Shown here: piece after piece, positions 48,484-59,064 of the stretch
How positions within the stretch are numbered: the stretch's first letter is position 1
Layout: every line of letters begins with the position of its first letter
Assembly (NCBI RefSeq): GCF_023715445.1
Contig: NZ_JAMBOD010000008.1
Span: 62,001-126,000, forward strand
Origin: Fictibacillus nanhaiensis
Lineage (GTDB): Bacteria > Bacillota > Bacilli > Bacillales > Fictibacillaceae
Direction of reading: 5' to 3'
DNA length: 64,000 bases
Position numbers and translations under genes: made by a program
The notes under the pieces: generated by a model
Told to the model about the DNA's origin: nothing
The model's database searches: none
What the model saw: the letters and a program-made list of their open reading frames with translations, nothing else

Positions 48484-50494
48484 GCAAAACGACCTCCTTT
48501 ATGATGGAATAGACAAAGTCATACACTTGATCGATCAATACAAATACGATGAAAACAACAAGCAGCATGATCACCATGCCGAACAGCGTCAGTAAAATGT
48601 TTCGGATCGTGTCTGAAACCGTATAATTGTGGATCTCCTTGATCATGAAGAACAGGATGATCAGGCACCACGCATAGATGATTCTGATCGAGAACAAATA
48701 CACAAATGCTTCATTATACGTAAGCACGTTTGAAATCAGTGTGATCGGTATACTGAAGACGATAAAAGGTGCAAGTGAATAGATCGTGCCGATATAGACA
48801 TGCTTGAATCGTCCTTCACCGTCATTGATCGTGCTGACTAAATAGTTAATGATAACAAACAGGAAAAGCGGAACGAGAAGCTTCAGAAGCTCGCCCAGCA
48901 AACTAGCATCCTCAGATCCATACGGCATAAAGATGAATCCCGTATAGAACCGGCTTACGATATATTCGATGATCAACACGATATAGAGAATCGTGGCAGA
49001 CGTTACAGATGCATACTGCTTTCGCTTCAAATAATAGAAGCTGTCGATCGGATGCTTGAAGAATTGGAACAAAAAGAGCAGTTCCCCGAGCAGTTTACGG
49101 CTTTTAAACGCTCTCCATCTTTCCCTTGGTCCATCCAGAATCTTTCTTTTTCGGTCCCATACCTTGATGCCATAAAAGAGGATAAAGAACGCGATAATGA
49201 GGAAGAACACGGTTTCTAAGTTCTCCTGCATCCACGCATGGCGGACTTCCCAGAAAGAATCGGAATAGCCGTACACGTCGTTCGCAAACTGAAATTCTTC
49301 CAATGCTCTCCCATAGTCTTGCTGCTTGTAATAGGCCGACCCCATTGCCGAATGCGCGAGGCCAAACGAAGAGTTCAGCTCGAGAACCGATTCCCAGTAC
49401 TTTTGGCTCTCTACATATCGTCCTTCTTTAAAGAGGGCGATCCCGGCGTGTACTTGTTTGGAAAAGGCGGTGGATTCAAACACCTGAATCAATCCGCGCT
49501 CTTTATCGGTCACATACAATCTTCCGTCAGGGTCGATCGCGATTCCGGCAGGCTGTTTAAAAAGTCCGAGCCGGTTCGTGCCATCGTCTTTTCCGCCAAA
49601 TATGAACAGCAGATTTCCAAAGCTGTCATACTCATGGATCTCACCCGTACTTGCTACGACAAACATGTTGCCGTCACTGTCGACTGCGATATCCTGAAAA
49701 GACGTTTCATCCGAAATGTCTGGATAGAGCATGTTCTTTCCGGCTACGTTCAGTTTCTTGATAACTTCGTTCGTCGTTCCTTCTGTTACCGAATAGATCA
49801 AACCTTGATCATCGATTGCGATATTATCCGGAGCAGGAGGCGTCTTCATAAACATCCTTGCTTTCTGAGCTTCAGACGTAAAGAGCTTCTGGATGAACGA
49901 TTTAAAAGAAGCTTCCGTACTGTTCACCCCGTAATAGCCGAGGAACGTTCCGTCATTACTGAGCTGAACGATTCCGTTCGTCGAGCCCTCACTTATGACA
50001 AAGATATTGCCCCGCCGGTCGACTGTGACCTTTTGGGGTTTGTAGCTTGAGCTTTTTCCGAAAAGCGGTGAATCAGGTTTTCCGAATTCAGCTTCAAGTT
50101 TTCCTTCTTGAGAAAAACGGAACACCTTTTCGTGCTCATAGTCCGCCACAAAAATGGAGCCTTCCTCATCTACATAAACACCCGTTGGCGACTGAAGAGT
50201 TCCTTCTCCAATCTCAGCCGTCACTTTACCGGTCTTATCTGCTACAAATACTTTTTTCGCTCCAGAATCGGCGACATAGATGTTCCCTTTTTCATCGAAA
50301 AAGATGTCTTCTGGACTTGTGATCTCAGCATCTGGCATCAAAGTTCCGAGCGGTGTATAGGCAGTTTGTGTTTCGATCATTTTGCCATCAGCTGATAATG
50401 TCTCTGTCTTATAAGGGACAGAAGCAGAAGCAATCGAATCTACCGGAACCAGTATGAATAACAATATGGCTAAAAATCTTACGCAGTGCTTCAT
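48476..50494 (-). CDS. Membrane protein with NHL beta-propeller, TPR and Yip1-like domains
   Basis: A 672-residue protein. A signal peptide (1-24) is followed by NHL-type repeats at about residues 45-345, recognised by recurrent patterns such as SPEDIFFDEKGNIYVADSG, SPTGVYVDEEGSIFVADYE and QPAGIAIDPDGRLYVTDKE. One or two TPR-like helices follow (about 350-415, GRYVESQKYWESVLELN), then a membrane segment near 430 and a Yip1-like domain of about five helices (about 480-665). The propeller should face outside. ATG 50494 follows GGAGGGGGG. It sits between two permease pairs, suggesting a sensor or scaffold for the transporter. Function is not established. Confidence 0.75.
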   Translation of the reverse strand: MKHCVRFLAILLFILVPVDSIASASVPYKTETLSADGKMIETQTAYTPLGTLMPDAEITSPEDIFFDEKGNIYVADSGAKKVFVADKTGKVTAEIGEGTLQSPTGVYVDEEGSIFVADYEHEKVFRFSQEGKLEAEFGKPDSPLFGKSSSYKPQKVTVDRRGNIFVISEGSTNGIVQLSNDGTFLGYYGVNSTEASFKSFIQKLFTSEAQKARMFMKTPPAPDNIAIDDQGLIYSVTEGTTNEVIKKLNVAGKNMLYPDISDETSFQDIAVDSDGNMFVVASTGEIHEYDSFGNLLFIFGGKDDGTNRLGLFKQPAGIAIDPDGRLYVTDKERGLIQVFESTAFSKQVHAGIALFKEGRYVESQKYWESVLELNSSFGLAHSAMGSAYYKQQDYGRALEEFQFANDVYGYSDSFWEVRHAWMQENLETVFFLIIAFFILFYGIKVWDRKRKILDGPRERWRAFKSRKLLGELLFLFQFFKHPIDSFYYLKRKQYASVTSATILYIVLIIEYIVSRFYTGFIFMPYGSEDASLLGELLKLLVPLFLFVIINYLVSTINDGEGRFKHVYIGTIYSLAPFIVFSIPITLISNVLTYNEAFVYLFSIRIIYAWCLIILFFMIKEIHNYTVSDTIRNILLTLFGMVIMLLVVFIVFVLIDQVYDFVYSIIKEVVLRV

Positions 50495-50514
50495 TTCTCC
50501 CCCCTCCTAACTTC

Positions 50515-51393
50515 TTACTTAATGCCTGAGTGTGCCATCGTATTCATGACCTGGCTCTGCAGTATGATGAAAATAATTAAGTTTGGTACGAACATGATGA
50601 GTGAAGCGGCTGCCGCCAGCCCCTGTCCGGCAACATTATTGCCAGATACTTGAGAGGTCAGCGTTGACATATAGAACGAGAATGTTTTTAACCCTTCATC
50701 GTTTACGTACAGTGATGAACTCTCGATGGTGTTCCAGACAAGCTGGAAGGATAAAATCGCGATCGTGGCAATCGCCGGCTTTACTAAAGGTACGATAATT
50801 CTTAAAAAGATCTGATAGTCTGAAGCGCCGTCAAGTCTCGCCGCTTCCAACAGCTCATCCGGGATCTGGTCAATGAACTGCTTTACTAAAAACAGGCCGA
50901 TCGGCATCGCCAAGAGCGGCAGTATGTGAACGAGAAACGTATTGATCAGACCGAGTTCATCGATTAAAAGATAACGCGGGATCGCGACTGCTGCCGGGAC
51001 GAACATTAAGGCAAGCGTATTGATCTCAAAGATCGCTTTTTTCATCTTAAAGTTCTTTTTCGATAACGCGTACCCGGCCATCGTGCTGATGATTACGGTA
51101 AGCACGACAACGATCAAGGTGATCACGACGCTGTTGAACAGAAAGCGCGACATCGGAACACCGGTATCATTCGTTTTCGTAAACAGATCCACAAAGTTTT
51201 GCAATGTCGGTTTATCCACTAAGAAACGAGGCGGATAAGCAAACAGTTCATCGATCGGTTTAAAGGCGTGAAAAAATATATATACGATCGGCAAAGCCAT
51301 AAATACAGCCAAAGGAATGAGAAATAAGTAGAACTTGAGCTGGCTTTTATGAAACTTTGACGGGTTCATCTTTGTTCCTTGAAAGGCTGACAC
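50515..51393 (-). CDS. Carbohydrate ABC transporter permease, MalG type (pair 1)
   Basis: A 292-residue CUT1 permease with six segments and the EAA loop [22 protein letters not shown] near residue 180. The GTG start at 51393 has AAGGAG 9 bp upstream. It follows the MalF-type partner by 21 bp. Confidence 0.93.
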   Translation of the reverse strand: MSAFQGTKMNPSKFHKSQLKFYLFLIPLAVFMALPIVYIFFHAFKPIDELFAYPPRFLVDKPTLQNFVDLFTKTNDTGVPMSRFLFNSVVITLIVVVLTVIISTMAGYALSKKNFKMKKAIFEINTLALMFVPAAVAIPRYLLIDELGLINTFLVHILPLLAMPIGLFLVKQFIDQIPDELLEAARLDGASDYQIFLRIIVPLVKPAIATIAILSFQLVWNTIESSSLYVNDEGLKTFSFYMSTLTSQVSGNNVAGQGLAAAASLIMFVPNLIIFIILQSQVMNTMAHSGIK

Positions 51394-51414
51394 TAATCAT
51401 CACTCCTTAAAGAT

Positions 51415-52311
51415 CTAGTCCTTCTCTCCAAACAGCCTCCAGGCTACTTTTGAAAATGCATATACGACGATCAATAATACAACAGAAACGGCTGCTGCAT
51501 AGCCCATCTCATACCGGATAAAACCGTAATCCTCCAGATGGTTTACCATCAGCTGACCGGCGTATTGCGGGGTCGGGTTCGCGCCGGATAGGGCAACACC
51601 GATCGCCCCAGCCTGAAAGGTCCCAACGACTGCCATAACTGCACCGAACAGCATCTGCGGCTTCATTGACGGAATCGTGATGTAGATGATCTCTTGAAAA
51701 CGGTTGTTGATTCCGTCGATATAGCCTGCTTCGTAGATCTCTGTATTGATGTTCAAAACACCAGAGAGCATGGCGAGAAATCCGACGCCCATGCTTCCCC
51801 ACAATGTGACAAAGATCATGATTTTCATTAAATATTCAGGAGACTGCAGCCATTGGATCGGTTCAAGCAGCACACCCATCGTTAATAAAAGGCTGTTCAA
51901 GTACCCTGTCTCATCCCCGCTAAAAATGATCGTCCAAACAACGGCCATCGCCACACCGGCCGTCATGGACGGTGAATAGATGATAAGCGCGAGGACAGTC
52001 CGCATTCTTTTCGGCACTTGGGCAAGTAACCAGGCAAGGATGAAGGAAAGGATATAACCGCCAGGTCCTACGATCAGTGCAAAGGTCAGTGTGTTCGGCA
52101 GTACTTTCTGCATGAACACTTCATCTTGTGTGATCAAGCCGACGTAGTTGCTTAATCCGATCAGTGTCGGTTTTTCGATCGCATTGAAATACGTGAAGGA
52201 CAATAGGATCGCTGCAGCAACGGGAATGATGATAAACGTTGTAAAAAGGATAATGTACGGTGCAAGGAAAACCCAGTGTGTATGATCTCGTTTTTTATTT
52301 CTCATCTTCAT
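51415..52311 (-). CDS. Carbohydrate ABC transporter permease, MalF type (pair 1)
   Basis: A 298-residue CUT1 permease with six segments; the EAA loop reads [22 protein letters not shown], somewhat diverged. It overlaps the 3' end of the large binding-protein gene by 17 bp, suggesting coupling with it. An alternative ATG lies 6 bp downstream. Confidence 0.93.
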   Translation of the reverse strand: MKMRNKKRDHTHWVFLAPYIILFTTFIIIPVAAAILLSFTYFNAIEKPTLIGLSNYVGLITQDEVFMQKVLPNTLTFALIVGPGGYILSFILAWLLAQVPKRMRTVLALIIYSPSMTAGVAMAVVWTIIFSGDETGYLNSLLLTMGVLLEPIQWLQSPEYLMKIMIFVTLWGSMGVGFLAMLSGVLNINTEIYEAGYIDGINNRFQEIIYITIPSMKPQMLFGAVMAVVGTFQAGAIGVALSGANPTPQYAGQLMVNHLEDYGFIRYEMGYAAAVSVVLLIVVYAFSKVAWRLFGEKD

Positions 52312-55240
52312 CGCCCCAACTTTTCACTTGTTCAATGGTCGGAATCGGATAAGGTTTAACCATCTTTCCGTCCTTCATGTAACCGAACTCCTCCATCTTC
52401 CGGCTGATCTCCCTGTCGATGGCGATCACGGAATCATCGACCGCCGACCTTGTGTTGATGCCATCGAACACGACTCTGTTCCAGATGTTGCTCAGTTCCC
52501 GCTCAATCATATAAGAGCCTGGATTCTTCGGTACTTCGTATAAATACTCCCACTGCTTCAGGATCGTTTCTTTATGCTCGTCAGGCCATGGGAGGTTCTT
52601 GAATGCTTCGAGGTTTGACGTGTTCCACATGTATTCCGGTCCGTACAGCATCTGCAGGCTTGTCGCAAACTCGGTTTGTGTTTCCGTGGACAGCCACCAT
52701 TTCATGAGCTCCCATGAATGCTCTTTGTTTTTTGTTCCTTTAAAGATCATCGCTGATTGCCCAGATCCTGTAGCCCAGCGCTCAACGGTTCCATCTGCCT
52801 GTTTCACGCCCGGATGCGGAGCGATATCCCACCAGCCTGCGATCTCAGGAGCTGCTGCGGTTAATTGGATATACGTCGTAAAGTTCGCGATCCCGATCGG
52901 AAGTGTTGAATACCTGAAGTGGTTGTAGAAATTCGGCACTTGCAGCGGCATGCTGTAGATCGTGTTCAAGTCCGCCATAAACTGAATGCCTTTTAAAGCT
53001 TCTTCACTTCCGATCGCTGTTTTCATGCCATTTTTTCCGTACAGGTCGCCTTGGAACTGGTAGATGTATGGCGCCGTTGTCTGGAACGGCTTGAACCCTG
53101 TTGCCCCCGCGATCGGTGTATAATAGTTCATTCCGAACCGCTGAAGCTCCGGCAGAATGCCTGTCACGTCTTCCCACGTATTCGGAACCGGCAGATTCAG
53201 TGCCTGCATAATATCTTTTCTATAAAATTGAACGAAGAAATCCTGTGTTTCCGGCATCGCATACACCTTGTCCCCGATCATGAGCGGTAAAAAGGCTCCC
53301 GGAGAGAACTGTTCACTCACTTTTTCAAAATCATCGAACTGATGCAAATCAACAGCTGCACCGCGAATGGATAGTTCATAAGGAAGCCATGAACTTATTC
53401 CGAGTGCAATATCCGGCTGTTTATTGGACGCGTTTGCCAAGATCAGCTTCTGTTCTTCCGGCATGATCGAGAACTTCACTTTAATACCCGTTTCAGGCGT
53501 AAAATTCTGATCCGATAAATTTTGTAAAAGCTCTACATATTGCCGCGGTCTGTTCACCCAGACTTCTAGCGTTTCTTCATCCGCTTCCTTCACCGAATAG
53601 TTTTCCGAGAAGAAGGATAAGAAGAATCGTTTGATCGAATCGATTAATTTCTCCCAGAATCCTGCTTCAGCATCAGGCAGTTCCTTTTCGCCGCCGTGCA
53701 CATAAAAACGGTCTACGGTGAGCGGCTGTTCTGGCAATGTGACAAGCAGGTTCCCGAGCATCTGAGCTGCGGATGATGAGCCTTCAGACAGTTCGGTCAG
53801 CCTGCCCGGAATCTCATCTGGCTCTTTGCTTAAATTACGCAGCTTCTGAACAGCCATCTTAAGGGAGACCATATCTTTTGAAGCATTTTCAGAACCATCC
53901 AGACTTTTTAGATAGTCAAGCTCACGGTCAAGTTCTTCAGCCCAACCTGCTAGCTGTTTATCGATGCCTGGAATGAACTCGCTGATCTTCCAGTTTCGGG
54001 ATCGGTCAGTTTGGTTGCCTGTCAGCTTTCGGATCTCAAGCGTAAGTTCTTCCATCTCCCTCATGACTTGGTTTGTCGTATGGATGACGGGTTCTACCGG
54101 TGAAGCGTCTGCTTCTAAACCGATCTCGTGCTCGCCTTTTGTTAAATAGAATAAATAGGCTTTGCCCTCTTTGTTTTCCAGTGTGACGTTCGCCATTTCT
54201 TTTTTAAAATCGAAGGTAATGGGGGCTACTTCAGAAAATGGAACCTCGCCATCGATCAGCAGCTTGCGGAATACAGGACCGCCCGTTTCTTTGTTCTGCA
54301 GGACCTTGAACGTAAGCTTGTAGTAGCCTTCTTTTTTCACGTTTACTTTCCAGTTCACCGCTTGTCCGCTCGTCGTCCAGGAATCACCGCCAAGCGTGTT
54401 CAAGAGCAAGTTCTTTGGATTGCTTGGTATCGCTGATGAATCGTTGGCTGCAAACGGTCTTATGTAGGAGCTGTTTTTCGTATAGTTCTTTTCCGCTTCA
54501 CGTGTAAGCAATGCATCGACTTGCTTCTGGTTTTTGTTTTCGTTCAAGTACTCTTCATAGGTTGGCAGTTTGTGAGGAGAAGAAACGTACACGTTTCCAA
54601 GCAGCATCTCGCCACTAAGATTCGCCAGTTTGATCGTATTCTTTCCTTTTTTTAGCTCATACTTCAACGGCTTGGATTGAAGCTGGCTCGCATCTTCAGC
54701 CGTCAGCCTGTCCCATTTCGGTACACGCTTTTGCTTTGGAATCATGTCATTGCCAAAACGGTCTTTTTCAAATTTGTCTTTCGCATTTTTCCAGTTAGCC
54801 GGAAAGACGATCCTTCTGCTTTCGTAGAAAGGATACTCCCCGTTCACCTGGATTGCGCCCTCTATTGGAACAACCTCGCTGCTTAACGGATAATAATCAA
54901 ATGAAAGTTCGTACAACCCAGCTTCTTCTACGTTAATCTCATAGGAAACGGATTTTTGGTTATGCCAATAGAAAACACGATCATCATACCCTTTGCTTTC
55001 AGGCACAGGCAGCAGGTCTTTTTCGTTTACGTTCAAAAATGTTGAAGGAGGTACGGACGCCTCAAAATCTGAAGCGTCCGTCAATCCTTCTTTCTCCCAA
55101 GTTTCCAGGACGGTATGATAGTTTTCCTCCACGACTTGCTCGGCAGGTTTATCATTACTGTTAGTCTCAGCAGATGTAAAACCATGTGGAAAGATGAAGA
55201 ACAGCATAATAACCGACCAAACGAATCTCTTAAACTTCAT
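52295..55240 (-). CDS. Very large solute-binding protein fused to carbohydrate-binding-like domains
   Basis: A 981-residue exported protein. The signal peptide (1-24) has no lipobox cysteine. Two beta-sandwich regions resembling CBM6/35-type modules are seen at about residues 40-220 and 260-385 (for example [20 protein letters not shown] and [20 protein letters not shown]). A helical linker (about 390-520) leads to an extracellular solute-binding type 1 domain (about 560-960), with [36 protein letters not shown] and PNTWEDV. Ordinary binding proteins have 420-560 residues. It couples to the adjoining permease by overlap. A role in capturing a long or branched glycan is inferred. Confidence 0.85.
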   Translation of the reverse strand: MKFKRFVWSVIMLFFIFPHGFTSAETNSNDKPAEQVVEENYHTVLETWEKEGLTDASDFEASVPPSTFLNVNEKDLLPVPESKGYDDRVFYWHNQKSVSYEINVEEAGLYELSFDYYPLSSEVVPIEGAIQVNGEYPFYESRRIVFPANWKNAKDKFEKDRFGNDMIPKQKRVPKWDRLTAEDASQLQSKPLKYELKKGKNTIKLANLSGEMLLGNVYVSSPHKLPTYEEYLNENKNQKQVDALLTREAEKNYTKNSSYIRPFAANDSSAIPSNPKNLLLNTLGGDSWTTSGQAVNWKVNVKKEGYYKLTFKVLQNKETGGPVFRKLLIDGEVPFSEVAPITFDFKKEMANVTLENKEGKAYLFYLTKGEHEIGLEADASPVEPVIHTTNQVMREMEELTLEIRKLTGNQTDRSRNWKISEFIPGIDKQLAGWAEELDRELDYLKSLDGSENASKDMVSLKMAVQKLRNLSKEPDEIPGRLTELSEGSSSAAQMLGNLLVTLPEQPLTVDRFYVHGGEKELPDAEAGFWEKLIDSIKRFFLSFFSENYSVKEADEETLEVWVNRPRQYVELLQNLSDQNFTPETGIKVKFSIMPEEQKLILANASNKQPDIALGISSWLPYELSIRGAAVDLHQFDDFEKVSEQFSPGAFLPLMIGDKVYAMPETQDFFVQFYRKDIMQALNLPVPNTWEDVTGILPELQRFGMNYYTPIAGATGFKPFQTTAPYIYQFQGDLYGKNGMKTAIGSEEALKGIQFMADLNTIYSMPLQVPNFYNHFRYSTLPIGIANFTTYIQLTAAAPEIAGWWDIAPHPGVKQADGTVERWATGSGQSAMIFKGTKNKEHSWELMKWWLSTETQTEFATSLQMLYGPEYMWNTSNLEAFKNLPWPDEHKETILKQWEYLYEVPKNPGSYMIERELSNIWNRVVFDGINTRSAVDDSVIAIDREISRKMEEFGYMKDGKMVKPYPIPTIEQVKSWGDEDEK

Positions 55241-55270
55241 ACTATCAACCTCCCCTTAACTTCAGGCTTT

Positions 55271-56644
55271 CTACTTTTTACTTAAAGCCTCATTTGCTTC
55301 CTTGCTTTTTTGGTCTGCTAATTGATCAAGCTGTTTTGCATAGTCTTCTATTTTTAAGTTGCCTTTAATGATATTGTCCATCAGCAACGCTACTTTTGCG
55401 TTTGCTTCTTCTCCCGCCTTAACGCCTGTCGGAGCTTCCCATCTTGCGTCAACATAGCCCGGAACTGTTTTTACCGGTTCAACGATCGCTTTGTCAAGAC
55501 TGTCATAAGCTGTTTTGATCCCAGGCACTTCACTCATTGCAAAATACTCGTCCAAAATTTCTTGATCAGCGTTAACTGGCAAAGTGTTCATCGGCTTTCC
55601 TTCTTTATCAGAGATCGCCATACGCTTCATCAAACCGTCTTTTCCAAATGACATCCATTTAGAGAAAAGATAGGCTTCTTCTGGGTGCTTGCTCGTTTTT
55701 GAGATACCAACAAAATCGTTCGTTACCCCAGTTCTTCCGCCAGGGAGTCCGATAAAGTCCCACTCAAAGCTTGCTTTTTCTACCAGATGAGCGGTTGACC
55801 AAGTTCCATCCCACTTCAGAGCTACTCCGCCATTCATCCATGCTTCTTCAGGATTCTCACCTTTAAAGTTCGCTTTTTGCTCGTCGGTTAACGATTCATA
55901 GGCATAGCTGTTTGTTGTAAGTTCTTTTGCCAGATTTACACCTGAAATGAATTCTTTGCTATCTAGAGAATATTGACCGTCTTGCAGGGTGTACCAGCCC
56001 ATGTCGGGGTTTTCAGCAGCGGGATACCAATCAGGAATAGAGTTTGCATGATTAAGACCAGCAATCCCTTTGTTTACATTCGATACTTCTTTTACAGCCT
56101 TCGTAAATTCTTCTACTGTAAAGCCAAACTCTGGATAATCCAGGTTCGCTGCATTGAATAGATCCTTGTTCACAAGATAACCCAAGAAGTGCTGTGCGTA
56201 AGGAACCGCATACACTTTATCTTTGTAAGTCGCAGATTGGCGAACGGCTTCTGGAATGTTGGCGAAGTCTTTATCCTTCTCCGTCATTTTTGTAATATCC
56301 ATCAGCCAATCGTTTGATAGAGCAAGCGGAACTTGCGGAAGTGCGAACACATCTGGCATCTTCCCCGCACTCGCTGCTGCAGATAATGTTCCGTTCCAGT
56401 CCGTTGTACTGACCGACTCATCAATTTTCACTTTAATGTTTGGATGTTCTTTTTCGAACGCTTTAATCATGAGACGCTCAAGGTTTTGTTCTTTTTCCGT
56501 ACCTAATGTCCAGCTTGCAAACGTAATGGTCACATCTTCTTTCTTTTCTTCATTGGTGCTTGTACTCGCCTTTTCATCAGAACTGCAAGCAGCTATCGAG
56601 AAAACTAATGCTAAGATTGCCAATAGTGAGAAAACTTTTTTCAT
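55271..56644 (-). CDS. Solute-binding lipoprotein of a carbohydrate ABC transporter
   Basis: A 457-residue CUT1-type binding protein. ATG 56644 follows GGGAG; the five extra upstream codons lack a site. The lipobox is in FSIAACSSDEK, so the mature protein is anchored by a lipid-modified cysteine near residue 20. Family-like segments include ITFASWTLGTEKEQNLERLM, PDVFALPQVPLAL and EEAWMNGGVALKWDGTWS. It lies between the GH35 gene and the 981-residue binding protein. Either permease pair could be its partner. Confidence 0.93.
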   Translation of the reverse strand: MKKVFSLLAILALVFSIAACSSDEKASTSTNEEKKEDVTITFASWTLGTEKEQNLERLMIKAFEKEHPNIKVKIDESVSTTDWNGTLSAAASAGKMPDVFALPQVPLALSNDWLMDITKMTEKDKDFANIPEAVRQSATYKDKVYAVPYAQHFLGYLVNKDLFNAANLDYPEFGFTVEEFTKAVKEVSNVNKGIAGLNHANSIPDWYPAAENPDMGWYTLQDGQYSLDSKEFISGVNLAKELTTNSYAYESLTDEQKANFKGENPEEAWMNGGVALKWDGTWSTAHLVEKASFEWDFIGLPGGRTGVTNDFVGISKTSKHPEEAYLFSKWMSFGKDGLMKRMAISDKEGKPMNTLPVNADQEILDEYFAMSEVPGIKTAYDSLDKAIVEPVKTVPGYVDARWEAPTGVKAGEEANAKVALLMDNIIKGNLKIEDYAKQLDQLADQKSKEANEALSKK

Positions 56645-56668
56645 ACGTATCACTCCCATTTCATAGAT

Positions 56669-59053
56669 TTATAGTTTTGATGCATGAACGGCCACAGGGT
56701 TAAAATGAATGATTTCCGTTTCAAGTCTTGACTGAACCAGAACTTTAAACTGATTCTCAGCTGTTTTTTGGACCTTAACGCTTTCACTTTCAGCAGGGAT
56801 CCATTGTGAAGAGTTGAAAACGAATTCTTCTTCAGGCTGCGTAAGTTTAATAGAAAGCTGAAGCTTGTCCCCTTCTTGCTCCACGTTAAATATTTCTCCT
56901 GTTCCATATGCGATGGAAAGGTCTTTTCTTAGCGGAACATCGATCGGAAGCATGAGACCTGCTCTTTGCGGGATGACCAATTCTTTGCCGCCAAACAGCT
57001 GCTCCCCTTTGTAGTGAATTGTCGTTTTCTTTTTGTATTCATCAAAGTTTTGAATAAACACAAAGCTGCCGGTTTCTGGATGAGTTCGGACGGTTATATC
57101 AAGCTCCTCTTCCAGTTGGAATCTGCTCTTGATCCTTGCCCTTTCCGCAAGGTGCACAATCGTATCGTTCTGATAGTTAAAGTTGTGATCCATGCCGATG
57201 CCAAACATGAGAAGCTTTCCTTTTCCAAGCTGTTTTTCAAAGGCGATCACGTTTCTGTCTTCATCCTCGGTAAGGGCAAATGCGCCATCTTTTATTTCAT
57301 AGTGCTCCTGGTTGATGACGGGCACATTGTCCATGTCGCCGATCTGGGCGAAACCATGGCGTTTATGCCCTTTAACCGCAACGCCAATATAATCTTTTAA
57401 CACGGTGCAAGGTACGTTTTTCATCGTTTTTACCGGAATGGTCGGGAACATGATCAGCTTTCCGCCATTTTCGAGATATGAAACGAGCTTTTGTTGGATT
57501 CTCTCATCCATCCACTCTGTCGTGAACATCCAGAGCGTCTGCAGTTTTTCAGGATCAAGCTCTTCATCATTCAATAGATTCACAGCGTCATAGATGATGT
57601 TGTTCACTCGTAACGCTTTTGCCAACCCGTTATACAGATAAGCATCACGTTCATGCTGAATTTGATCGGTCATGCTCTTCGTATGCTCATCATGAAACTC
57701 TGTCATGTAATAATCCGGATAAAAGGCAAAGTGAGTGTCGATTTCAGGCTTCGTCTCAAGAAGCGGTTGTTCATACACTTGAAGCATCTTCCCGATATGC
57801 TGGATGACACTATAATGAGGTGCCTTTTTACCTTCAACGGTTAAAGCGGCCTGCCAGTCATGGCGCTTTCCGAACAAACCGATATTTTCATAGTTTTCTC
57901 CGGCAGCGAACATGTAATAGTTAACTCCGTTCATCCCGTCGGCGACACATAATCTTGTCGTCAGATCGAACGTTGGCGGCTGGAGCCTTGGTTTATCGTG
58001 AATGCTTCCGCCCTGGAACTCAGCTGAGAACAAAGGCTGTTCGTTCCACTGGATGGCCCGTGTAAAAGCATTTGCGAGCACGATATCCGTATAGTTGTCG
58101 TACTCAATATTGCCGATATAATAATCACCGGCCATGAGGACATTTTCGATTTTCGCGGTCTCCAATAATTGTGAGATGCCGATCGGGTACATCGTACCTC
58201 GCTTCGTCAGGTCGATCGTATGGAACCCGTGGATGTTCACCACAAACGGTACGTCGATCCCTTTTTCCTCCGCAGACTGTTTTAGATGTTCGATGAATCT
58301 TCGGTAGTGCTCCCGTAAAAACAGGCCAAACTCATTTCGGAGCGCATGTGCGTAGATGGCTTCTGGCTTTTTGATCAAGATTTGCGAGAAGCGGTCGATT
58401 TCCCCGTAAGGAACGCGGAACGACTCTTCAAACTCCTGCTTTGTATACTTGTTTTTCAGATGTTCCGTAAACTCGTTTAACGTGGACTCGTTGTAATCCG
58501 GCTGATTCGTCACCCAGTGGAACATGCCCACTTCATTATCTAGCTGAAAAAGGATAACGGACCCGCCGTTTGTAACGAGGAACGGCTTAATCACTGAGCA
58601 AACATTCGTATACCAGTTCTCAAGTTTTTCTAAAAATACAGGATGGCTGTAGCTGACTACCCTTGTCGGATGAGTCTTTCCTGTGTTCGTCTTGGCAACA
58701 GCTTCCGGATAGGTATCGATGAACCAAGTCGGTACACCATGGTCAACAATTTCAGCCATAACGTAAGGACCTGGACGGACAAGACAGTACATCCCTTCTT
58801 CCTTAACCAGTTGAAGAAACGTTTCTAGATCTCTCTCAGGACGCGTTTCACCTGTCAAATCTGTTGAACCTTCTTCGTATTCATGAAAGATCCATGGTAC
58901 ATACGTGCTGATCATGTTGGCTCCCGCTTCCTTCACTTGGTGGATCCGCGTTCGCCAATCCTGCTTAGGAACCCGGAAGTAGTGGAGCTCACCACCGAAC
59001 AGCAGCACTTCTTTGCCGTTCACGATCACTTTTTCATTTTTTATCTGAATCAT
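56669..59053 (-). CDS. Glycoside hydrolase family 35 (beta-galactosidase-like), copy 2
   Basis: A 794-residue cytoplasmic GH35-type enzyme, paralogous over its whole length to copy 1 at 40184. Hallmarks are GELHYFRVPK, STYVPWIFHEYEEG and VRPGPYVMAE. Candidate catalytic residues are Glu174 (FQLDNEVG) and Glu345 (FSAEFQGG). A glutamine-amidotransferase-like middle domain may span about residues 420-610. It is the first enzyme gene behind LacI in the operon (11-bp gap). Two diverged paralogues in one operon suggest two related linkages in the substrate. Confidence 0.88.
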   Translation of the reverse strand: MIQIKNEKVIVNGKEVLLFGGELHYFRVPKQDWRTRIHQVKEAGANMISTYVPWIFHEYEEGSTDLTGETRPERDLETFLQLVKEEGMYCLVRPGPYVMAEIVDHGVPTWFIDTYPEAVAKTNTGKTHPTRVVSYSHPVFLEKLENWYTNVCSVIKPFLVTNGGSVILFQLDNEVGMFHWVTNQPDYNESTLNEFTEHLKNKYTKQEFEESFRVPYGEIDRFSQILIKKPEAIYAHALRNEFGLFLREHYRRFIEHLKQSAEEKGIDVPFVVNIHGFHTIDLTKRGTMYPIGISQLLETAKIENVLMAGDYYIGNIEYDNYTDIVLANAFTRAIQWNEQPLFSAEFQGGSIHDKPRLQPPTFDLTTRLCVADGMNGVNYYMFAAGENYENIGLFGKRHDWQAALTVEGKKAPHYSVIQHIGKMLQVYEQPLLETKPEIDTHFAFYPDYYMTEFHDEHTKSMTDQIQHERDAYLYNGLAKALRVNNIIYDAVNLLNDEELDPEKLQTLWMFTTEWMDERIQQKLVSYLENGGKLIMFPTIPVKTMKNVPCTVLKDYIGVAVKGHKRHGFAQIGDMDNVPVINQEHYEIKDGAFALTEDEDRNVIAFEKQLGKGKLLMFGIGMDHNFNYQNDTIVHLAERARIKSRFQLEEELDITVRTHPETGSFVFIQNFDEYKKKTTIHYKGEQLFGGKELVIPQRAGLMLPIDVPLRKDLSIAYGTGEIFNVEQEGDKLQLSIKLTQPEEEFVFNSSQWIPAESESVKVQKTAENQFKVLVQSRLETEIIHFNPVAVHASKL

Positions 59054-59064
59054 AAATCACCTCT

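Noticed and set aside
49238-50050. 270-residue plus-strand frame
   Set aside because: Antisense shadow of the NHL-TPR-Yip1 gene; no recognisable domain and no ribosome binding site.
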